Source: Actinomycetota bacterium
GTDB taxonomy: Bacteria; Actinomycetota; Thermoleophilia; Solirubrobacterales; 70-9
NCBI GenBank assembly: GCA_018268695.1
Contig: JAFDWD010001011.1
Location: 1-11,423, forward strand
DNA: 11,423 nucleotides
Direction: 5' to 3'
Each line of letters begins with the position of its first letter. Positions within the stretch are counted from its first letter, which is position 1. This document shows positions 6,866-11,423 of this stretch, piece after piece. The notes under the pieces were generated by a model. It searched no databases and had not been told where the DNA came from. It saw only the letters and a list, made by a program, of their open reading frames with translations. The position numbers were made by a program, and so were the translations under genes.

Positions 6866-7790
6866 GGCCCGCCTCCCGCGCCACCGACACCCGCGCCGGG
6901 GCGACGCGGCGCCGAGCCGTCCCCCGCGCCGGCCGCAGCGGCGCCAGGCCGCTCGCGGCCACCACCGCACAGACCGCGAGCGTCGCGGCGCCGAGGCCGA
7001 CGTGGATCGTCGGGTAGGGATGGAAGTCGTCGGCGCCCGCGACCTTGCCGACGATCGCCACCACAAGGACCACCGCCGCGACGGCGTAGAAGCGGACATC
7101 GTGGCGGCTCGGCTCGCGCCGCCGGCGCCCACGCGGGACGTCGAGGCTGTAGCCGCGGAGCTCGAGCGTCGCCGCCACGTCGACCGCGCGATCGAGCGAG
7201 CCCGCCAGGAGGCGCCGCGCCAACGCCCCCTTCCCCACCGGCGCCGCCCCCGGGCCGCGCAGCTGCCCCGCGTCGCGGAGGCGCCCGGCGTCGGCCGCCG
7301 CCACCGGCACCAGGCGCGAGACCAGCGTCGCGGTGAGCGCCGAGCGCGCCGCGATCGGCCGCAGCGCCCGCAGCACCCGGTCGGGGTCGACGCAGGCCGA
7401 GTAGACGCCGAAGGCGACCATCGTCACCACCGCCCGCATCCCGATCGAGACCCCCGCGACGATCGACTCCAGGGTGATGTCGACCTGGCCGAGAATCGGC
7501 AGCTCGCCGAGGCGCGCCAGCACCGTCTCCCCGCGATCGACGACCAACGCGTTGACGACGACGATCAGGAGCGCCAGCCCGAGCCCCATCCGCAGCGCCG
7601 CCCGGACCGCGGTCCGGGCCCCCGCCAGGCGCCCGGCCAGGCACGCCGCGAACCCCGCGGCGAGCAGCACGGGCGGGCTCGAGTAGAGGAAGGCGACGAC
7701 GACCAGCGCGCCGAGATAGGCGACCGCGGCGCCGGGCCGGGCCGACTGCAGCGGCCCCCGGCGAGGGATATAGGCGAACGGCGATCTCAT
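6858..7790 (-). CDS. ecfT: ECF transporter T-component (CbiQ/EcfT family permease)
   Basis: EcfT links the two ATPase domains to the S-component in the membrane. The 310-residue product has hydrophobic segments near residues 22-55, 65-83, 105-132 and two more after residue 225. It carries two Arg-Gly coupling motifs expected in this family: DAGQLRG (173-179) and ATLELRGYS (207-215). In known ECF structures these sit on the long cytosolic helices that dock into the ATPase grooves. The ATG shares ATGA with the preceding lipoprotein gene and has GGGAGCGAG just upstream. Its stop lies within the start region of ecfA. No cobalt/nickel CbiM or CbiN partner is present, so the complex is better read as a vitamin importer with the S-component encoded two genes downstream. 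The C-terminal end is Arg-rich. Confidence 0.92.
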   Translation of the reverse strand: MRSPFAYIPRRGPLQSARPGAAVAYLGALVVVAFLYSSPPVLLAAGFAACLAGRLAGARTAVRAALRMGLGLALLIVVVNALVVDRGETVLARLGELPILGQVDITLESIVAGVSIGMRAVVTMVAFGVYSACVDPDRVLRALRPIAARSALTATLVSRLVPVAAADAGRLRDAGQLRGPGAAPVGKGALARRLLAGSLDRAVDVAATLELRGYSLDVPRGRRRREPSRHDVRFYAVAAVVLVVAIVGKVAGADDFHPYPTIHVGLGAATLAVCAVVAASGLAPLRPARGTARRRVAPARVSVAREAGRV

Positions 7791-8716
7791 CTCGCTCCCG
7801 AGCGGAGTGGCAGCGGCGTCACCGCCCCCGCTTCGCTCTCCACCGCGAAATGGTCCCGCAAATCGTCGGAATCGAGAACTTCGGCCGCCGATTCCACCGC
7901 CGCGAGCGTGCCGCCGGTGACCAGCCATACCGGCGGGCCTTCGAAGTGGCGGGTCGCCGCGACCAGGCCCGCGTCGGGACCGAAGGTGCGTGCCTTGGCG
8001 CCGTCTTCGTCGATCCCGACCAGCTGCCAGCCGCCCTTGCCCTGTGCGAACTCGGCGTAGACACCGCTTTCCCCGGGGCCGTTCTCGACCAGCGGGCCGA
8101 TCGGGTCCGAGCGCAGCTTCGCCCACGGCCCGACCAGCACCCGGATCGCGCCCTTCGGCGATCCCGAGGCGATCTTCACCCCTTCTCCTTCGAGTGCCCC
8201 GCGCACCGTCGCGCACGCCTTCCCGCCGCCCTTGCATTCGACGACGACCGCCGGCGCGTGCCCTTCCCAGCCCGTCGTGAACGGCGCGGGCCAGGAGCCG
8301 ACCACCGCCGGGACATGCGCGGTCCCGGACCAGTTGTGCATGTCCCACCAGATCCGCTCGCCGCCCTTCAGCGACACCTGGGCGGCGCCGACCGGGGACT
8401 CGACCCCGTTCAGGTAGAAGAACCAGTCGTAGGGATGGCCGCCGCGTTCGCTTTCTTCGATCCCGTCGATCGACTTCACGTAGCCGCCGCCGTAGCGCGT
8501 CTGGAGGTCTTCGACTTCGCCTTCGAGGAAGCGCATCACCGTGTCGGATTCGTTCGCTTCTCCCGACGATTCCGACACCTTGGTCGCGCCGAATTCACGC
8601 GTCACGGTCAGGTCGACCGAGCCGACCTTCTCGCCCGGGCCGAGACCGCAGCCGGCGGCCACGACCGCCGCTCCGAGCAGGAGCGCGATCGCGACCGCCT
8701 TGCCGCGGCGAGACAT
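7787..8716 (-). CDS. Lipoprotein with transcobalamin-like C-terminal (DUF4430) domain plus an unknown C-terminal domain
   Basis: The 309-residue product starts with a basic/hydrophobic signal (RRGK then about 16 apolar residues) ending at AAGC, with Cys23 as the likely lipidated residue; the -3 position is Ala, a weaker lipobox than usual. Residues 31-130 match the DUF4430 pattern: a strand near VGSVDLTVTREFG, TVMRFLEG (59-66), DWFFYLNGVES (97-107) and GGERIWWDMHNW (118-129). That domain corresponds to the C-terminal beta domain of intrinsic factor and transcobalamin. Residues 135-309 form a second region I do not recognise, with Cys155/Cys161-type residues near its start and a LVTGG...LDSDDLRDHF end. 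It is likely anchored on the outer face of the membrane next to the barrel of the S-component fusion. The start overlaps the previous stop as TGATG. Corrinoid binding is inferred. Confidence 0.87.
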   Translation of the reverse strand: MSRRGKAVAIALLLGAAVVAAGCGLGPGEKVGSVDLTVTREFGATKVSESSGEANESDTVMRFLEGEVEDLQTRYGGGYVKSIDGIEESERGGHPYDWFFYLNGVESPVGAAQVSLKGGERIWWDMHNWSGTAHVPAVVGSWPAPFTTGWEGHAPAVVVECKGGGKACATVRGALEGEGVKIASGSPKGAIRVLVGPWAKLRSDPIGPLVENGPGESGVYAEFAQGKGGWQLVGIDEDGAKARTFGPDAGLVAATRHFEGPPVWLVTGGTLAAVESAAEVLDSDDLRDHFAVESEAGAVTPLPLRSGAR

Positions 8717-9456
8717 CAGCTACCGGCGGGGCACTTCGAGCCGAGGCAGACCGGCTCCTGCGCGGAGGGGATCGCTTCGCCGATCGCGGCACTCAGCAGC
8801 GTCGGTTCGGTCAGCGTCACCATCACCTTGCCGCTGGCGTCGGTGGGCCCGGTAGCGCCGATCACCGTCGCGCCCTTCATCGGCTTGTGCTGCCCCTTTT
8901 CGTTGTAGGCGTAGACGTGCACCGCGAACGGCACCCCGGCGCTCGCCTGCCGCGGCGCGCTCAGCACCAGCTCTTCCGGATAGGGGTAGGACGGCGCCAG
9001 GTCCCAGAGGACTTCGTCGCCGGTCTTGATCTTGGCCTTTTCGCCGCCGACCGTGGCGCCCTTGTGGTTGATCTTCAGGTACCAGGAGGCCTTCCCGGAG
9101 GCGACGCTCTTGCCGACGCCGCAGAGGCCGAGGCCGAAGCTGAAGTGATCGGTGAGCGAGAGCGGCGAGAGCTGCTTGATCGTCTTCGCGCCGTTGGCGA
9201 GCAGCCCCAGCGCCGTGTTGCCCTTCAGCGCCACGGACTTGCCGCTGCCGCCGGTCCCGGCGCCGAGGCAGGTCGCCTTCGGGCTGGTGTTGACGGAGAC
9301 GTTCGGGGACTTGACCAGTTCTTCGGCGAGCACCACGTTGCCCTTGCCGACGACGCGCAGCGTCGCCGTCGTGGCGGAGGCGGTCGCGGACACCACCAGT
9401 GCGAGACAGAGGACCAGCGCGCACGCGGCCACGGTCGATTTCATCCTGCTTGGCAT
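8716..9456 (-). CDS. Exported protein with DUF4430 domain and Ig-like domain, first gene after the B12 riboswitch
   Basis: I place the start at the ATG at 9454-9456, which has GAGGAAAGGG upstream and gives MPSRMKSTVAACALV. The open frame continues to 9579, but that part is riboswitch RNA. The 246-residue protein has a signal peptide (about 1-28, ending ATASA). A DUF4430-like domain covers about 33-155, with SWYLKINHKGATVG (124-137) and GDEVLWDL (146-153) as its signature. Cys63 and Cys112 could form a disulfide. Residues 156-236 look like an Ig-like beta domain (ELVLSAPRQASAGVPFAVHVYAY, then DASGKVMVTLTEP). The end carries two more cysteines (237 and 242). No lipobox or sorting motif is visible, so it may be free in the wall or medium. 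Being the first gene, it answers most directly to the riboswitch. I infer a role in corrinoid capture. Confidence 0.85.
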   Translation of the reverse strand: MPSRMKSTVAACALVLCLALVVSATASATTATLRVVGKGNVVLAEELVKSPNVSVNTSPKATCLGAGTGGSGKSVALKGNTALGLLANGAKTIKQLSPLSLTDHFSFGLGLCGVGKSVASGKASWYLKINHKGATVGGEKAKIKTGDEVLWDLAPSYPYPEELVLSAPRQASAGVPFAVHVYAYNEKGQHKPMKGATVIGATGPTDASGKVMVTLTEPTLLSAAIGEAIPSAQEPVCLGSKCPAGS

Positions 9457-9459
9457 ATG

Positions 9460-9490
9460 AGCCACCCTTTCCTCGAGGGTCGTATTGGCT
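9460..9490 (-). promoter_or_regulatory. Candidate Shine-Dalgarno sequestering hairpin (riboswitch expression platform)
   Basis: On the minus strand ACCCT and AGGGT pair around CGAGGAA, and AGCC (5') can pair with GGCT (3') after a 6-nt bulge. The RBS-like GAGGAAAGGG of the first gene lies in the loop and 3' arm. Sequestration would fit translational control, common for B12 riboswitches in high-GC bacteria. No U-tract terminator is seen between the aptamer and the ATG. The pairing was worked out by eye. Confidence 0.4.
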
Positions 9491-9668
9491 GGCCGGGGAC
9501 AGGTCTCCTGGCTTCCGGGGTTTGGGCGGGCCGCGCCTTCCCGGGAGCGGATGCGCCCCCAGTGGCCGACGCCAGGCAAGCGGCGTCCGCGACCTCCTCG
9601 ACCCGGTCACAGTGGCGGGACCACGCCGGTTTCGCACCGGACTTCCCTTGACCACCGACCGTATGTAG
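9490..9668 (-). promoter_or_regulatory. Cobalamin (B12) riboswitch
   Basis: Read on the minus strand, the leader has the conserved landmarks of the cobalamin aptamer in order: AAGGGAAGTCCGGTGCGAAACC near 9629-9650, the CCGCCACTGT loop at 9609-9618, variable peripheral stems, and the B12 box GGAAGCCAGGAGACCTG near 9499-9516. The length of about 180 nt is normal. It lies 34 nt upstream of the ATG of the first operon gene. Corrinoid binding is expected to reduce expression of the five genes downstream, which is how these riboswitches usually act on B12 importers. The boundaries are approximate, and I could not find a convincing promoter between it and the divergent gene at 9745. Confidence 0.96.
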
Positions 9669-9744
9669 GTGGCGAGTCTATTAGGCTCTCACCGCTCGGG
9701 CATTACCTGAGCACTGGGGATGACTCGTCCGATGGAGGTCTGAG

Positions 9745-10392
9745 ATGAAGCGCATCAGCCGGCGGCTACCGTCGCCCGCCCTGGTGATCGCCTGCCTTGC
9801 CCTGTTCGTCGCCCTCGGCGGCACCGTGCTGGCGGCGACCAAGATCGACGGCCGACGGATCGAGGTGAGATCGCTGCCCGGCAACCGCCTCGAAGTCGGC
9901 TCGCTGCCCGGCAACCGCATCGCGACCGATTCGGTGAAGGGCTCCCAGATCCAACTCGACACGCTGGGCGAGGTGCCGAGTGCCGCCCACGCCGATTCCG
10001 CCGACACCGCCCGCCGCGCCCAGACCGCGACGGCGGCCGACCATGCCGCCGACGCGACGACGATCAACGGCCACACGGTGGGATGCCCGGCCGGACGGCG
10101 CCAGTACGCCGGAGCGTGCTGGGACCTGACGCCGAGCGCGGCGGTCGCGAACGCGACGGATGCGGCGGCGTCCTGCGCGGCGCAGGGTGGGGAGCTGCCG
10201 TCGCTGCTGACGTTCATGGCGTTTCTCCGCGAACCAGGAGCCAACGTCGCCGTGGGAGGCGAGTGGGTGGACGAGATAATCGCGCTCACTACTGACTACG
10301 ACGTTCTGACCCTTCAGAGCAACGGATCCGTTTTTGCCAGCTCCCCGCAGAGCCTCTTCCACTACCGCTGCGTGACGCCGCTCCTCGGCTGA
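9745..10392 (+). CDS. Exported protein with SLPGNR repeats and a possible C-type-lectin-like C-terminal domain
   Basis: The 215-residue product begins with MKRISRRLPSPALVIA and an apolar stretch ending about residue 31 (GGTVLAA), a signal peptide or membrane anchor. GGAGGT at 9734-9739 sits at good spacing from the ATG. Residues 33-70 contain short repeats, with SLPGNR occurring twice; the DNA shows the same 18 nt at 9871-9888 and 9901-9918, a 30-nt period. An Ala/Asp-rich segment (AHADSADTARRAQTATAADHAADA) follows. From about residue 112 a compact Cys-containing region (CPAGRRQYAGACW ... CAAQGGELPSL ... EWV ... FHYRCV) has the spacing of a short lectin-like or related fold. The N-terminal design is one I associate with Thermoleophilia. 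Function unknown; it is divergent from the B12 operon and probably not part of it. Confidence 0.8.
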   Translation: MKRISRRLPSPALVIACLALFVALGGTVLAATKIDGRRIEVRSLPGNRLEVGSLPGNRIATDSVKGSQIQLDTLGEVPSAAHADSADTARRAQTATAADHAADATTINGHTVGCPAGRRQYAGACWDLTPSAAVANATDAAASCAAQGGELPSLLTFMAFLREPGANVAVGGEWVDEIIALTTDYDVLTLQSNGSVFASSPQSLFHYRCVTPLLG

Positions 10393-10412
10393 TGCCCAAA
10401 TAACCTGCGGCG

Positions 10413-11303
10413 ATGTCCGGCCGAGCACTCGCCGTCGCGCTTCTCCTCTTCGTCCTCCTCGTCGGAACCGCGCGGGCCGACCCGACCCCGCGCCAGATCG
10501 AGCGGTTCTGGACGCCCGCGCGGATGGCGGCGGCACGGCCGCTCGAGCTGTCGGTGGACGGCGACGGTCGCGCCGATACCCACCTTGGCCCCCGCCCCCG
10601 GCCGGCCACCGCCAGCTACTCGACCGTCGAATCGCCAGAAGATCCGCCGTACGCCTGGAACGGCCGACTCTTCGTCCGCCAGGACGGCGAGGAAGGCTTC
10701 TGCTCGGCCACCGCGATCGACTCGCCTACCCGCCGCCTCGTCCTCACCGCCGGCCACTGCGTCAACGGCGGCCCCAAGGACGGCAAGCCCGGCGCCTGGT
10801 CGACCTACCTCGAGTTCGTCCCCGGGTTCAACCTCGGTGCCGCCCCTTACGGCACCTTCACCCTCTCGGGCCGGCCCCGGGCGCTGCCCCAGTGGGTGAA
10901 GGAAGGCAACCCGGACTTCGACCTCGGCGCCTTCCTCGTCGAACCGAACGCCGAAGGCGTCGCCCTCGCCGACGCGGTCGGCGGCGGGGCGACGATCGTC
11001 ACCGACCGCGGCCCCCGCCAACGCTTCGAAAGCTTCGGCTACCCCGGCGGCACCGAACGGATGCGCACCTGCGTCTCGGGCTTCGCCGGCCACGACCCGA
11101 TCACCGCGACCCTGCCCGGTCCGAGCACGATCGGGATCCGCTGCGACTGGGCCCCGGGAGCGAGCGGCGGCGGTTGGCTGATCGAAGGCGGCACCGAGAT
11201 CGACGGCCTCAACAGCTACATCACCGACGAAGGCCCGAAGAAGCTCACCTTCGGCCCCTACTTCTCGGCGAGCACCGTCGGCCGGCTCGTCGCCGGGCTG
11301 TAG
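10413..11303 (+). CDS. Secreted trypsin-like serine protease (peptidase S1 family)
   Basis: The 296-residue product has a signal peptide (about 1-22, MSGRALAVALLLFVLLVGTARA). It carries a trypsin-fold triad: His115 in LTAGHC (111-116), Asp170 in DFDLGAF (168-174) and Ser251 in GASGGGW (249-255). Cys96 and Cys116 fit the disulfide that brackets the histidine, and Cys220 with Cys244 could form a second one near the active serine. The stretch from about 23 to 80 may be a short propeptide. The specificity pocket cannot be assigned with confidence. The ATG is 20 nt after the previous stop with no strong RBS; co-transcription is possible. All catalytic residues are present, so activity is likely. 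The substrate is unknown. Confidence 0.88.
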   Translation: MSGRALAVALLLFVLLVGTARADPTPRQIERFWTPARMAAARPLELSVDGDGRADTHLGPRPRPATASYSTVESPEDPPYAWNGRLFVRQDGEEGFCSATAIDSPTRRLVLTAGHCVNGGPKDGKPGAWSTYLEFVPGFNLGAAPYGTFTLSGRPRALPQWVKEGNPDFDLGAFLVEPNAEGVALADAVGGGATIVTDRGPRQRFESFGYPGGTERMRTCVSGFAGHDPITATLPGPSTIGIRCDWAPGASGGGWLIEGGTEIDGLNSYITDEGPKKLTFGPYFSASTVGRLVAGL

Positions 11304-11335
11304 AAGGACCCGCGGCCCGCGCCGGGGACCGAGGA

Positions 11336-11374
11336 AAGGGACGCAAGGGCTTGCCGCGAGCACGGCCGTCTCGG
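11336..11374 (+). repeat. 39-nt dispersed repeat, copy B
   Basis: This is the gap-free match of 162-200: identical first 11 and last 18 nt, variable middle 10 nt. It starts 32 nt after the stop of the protease gene. Its 3' part (CGGCCGTCTCGG) forms the outer half of the left arm of the perfect inverted repeat at 11363-11414, whereas in copy A the inverted repeat is a separate sequence 9 nt further on. Confidence 0.7.
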
Positions 11375-11414
11375 CCACGGCCCGGGCTGGCTGTGGCCGT
11401 GGCCGAGACGGCCG
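11363..11414. repeat. Perfect 20-bp inverted repeat with 12-nt loop
   Basis: The arms CGGCCGTCTCGGCCACGGCC (11363-11382) and GGCCGTGGCCGAGACGGCCG (11395-11414) are exact reverse complements around CGGGCTGGCTGT. It lies 59 nt after the protease stop. As RNA it would be an extremely stable hairpin and could end transcription, although GGGTATGAA follows with no T-run. The window ends 9 nt later, so the downstream context is unseen. Confidence 0.8.
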
Positions 11415-11423
11415 GGGTATGAA

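Noticed and set aside
5231..7790. Cobalt/nickel CbiMNQO transporter
   Set aside because: CbiQ-like and CbiO-like parts exist, but no CbiM (with its N-terminal His-containing motif) or CbiN is present; the S-component is of another type and the DUF4430 partners point to corrinoids.
9457..9579. N-terminal extension of the first DUF4430 protein to an ATG at 9579
   Set aside because: This stretch contains the B12 box and expression platform; the ATG at 9456 has a good RBS and is followed by a normal signal peptide.
1..11423. tRNA, rRNA, CRISPR array, transposase or integrase
   Set aside because: None was seen on either strand: no spaced identical repeats of CRISPR type, no recognisable transposase motifs, no tRNA cloverleaf.

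Overview
The window comes from a high-GC actinobacterium. The best guess is class Thermoleophilia (Solirubrobacterales). That guess rests on GC-rich codon use, tightly overlapping genes, and one secreted protein whose N-terminus (a 'RRLPSPALVIA...FVALGGT..AATK' style signal region followed by SLPGNRL-type repeats) looks like a family I associate with that group. This is inference, not a database result.

Layout. (1) 1-126: the last 41 codons of an unrecognised + strand gene. (2) 127-371: intergenic DNA with a 39-nt repeat and a perfect 16-bp inverted repeat. (3) 372-2984, minus strand: glpD (aerobic glycerol-3-phosphate dehydrogenase) followed 12 nt later by a gene for a degenerate, probably ATPase-dead Rho-like protein. 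(4) 3054-9668, minus strand: a cobalamin riboswitch followed by five genes in which every stop overlaps the next start. (5) 9745-11303, plus strand: two exported proteins, one with a possible lectin-like C-terminal domain and one trypsin-like protease. (6) 11336-11414: a second copy of the 39-nt repeat, again joined to a long perfect inverted repeat.

The centrepiece is block 4. The riboswitch leads into an exported protein with a transcobalamin-type beta domain (DUF4430) plus an Ig-like domain. Next come a lipoprotein with a second DUF4430 domain, an EcfT transmembrane subunit, a fused double ECF ATPase, and an ECF S-component fused to an extracellular six-repeat alpha/alpha barrel of the prenyltransferase/squalene-cyclase fold. 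Mammalian intrinsic factor and transcobalamin consist of an alpha6/alpha6 barrel of that fold plus a DUF4430-type beta domain. The operon therefore appears to hold the two halves of a B12-binding protein, split over a membrane-anchored transporter subunit and two exported proteins, together with the full ECF import machine and under a B12 sensor. I read it as a cobalamin (or corrinoid) capture-and-import system. The specificity is inferred from the riboswitch and the domain kinship.

Other points worth checking are a 54-nt near-perfect palindrome that forms exactly 18 in-frame codons of the linker between the two ATPase halves, and a candidate hairpin that may hide the ribosome binding site downstream of the riboswitch. 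Several very long open frames on the opposite strands of these genes are GC-driven shadows and are not annotated.
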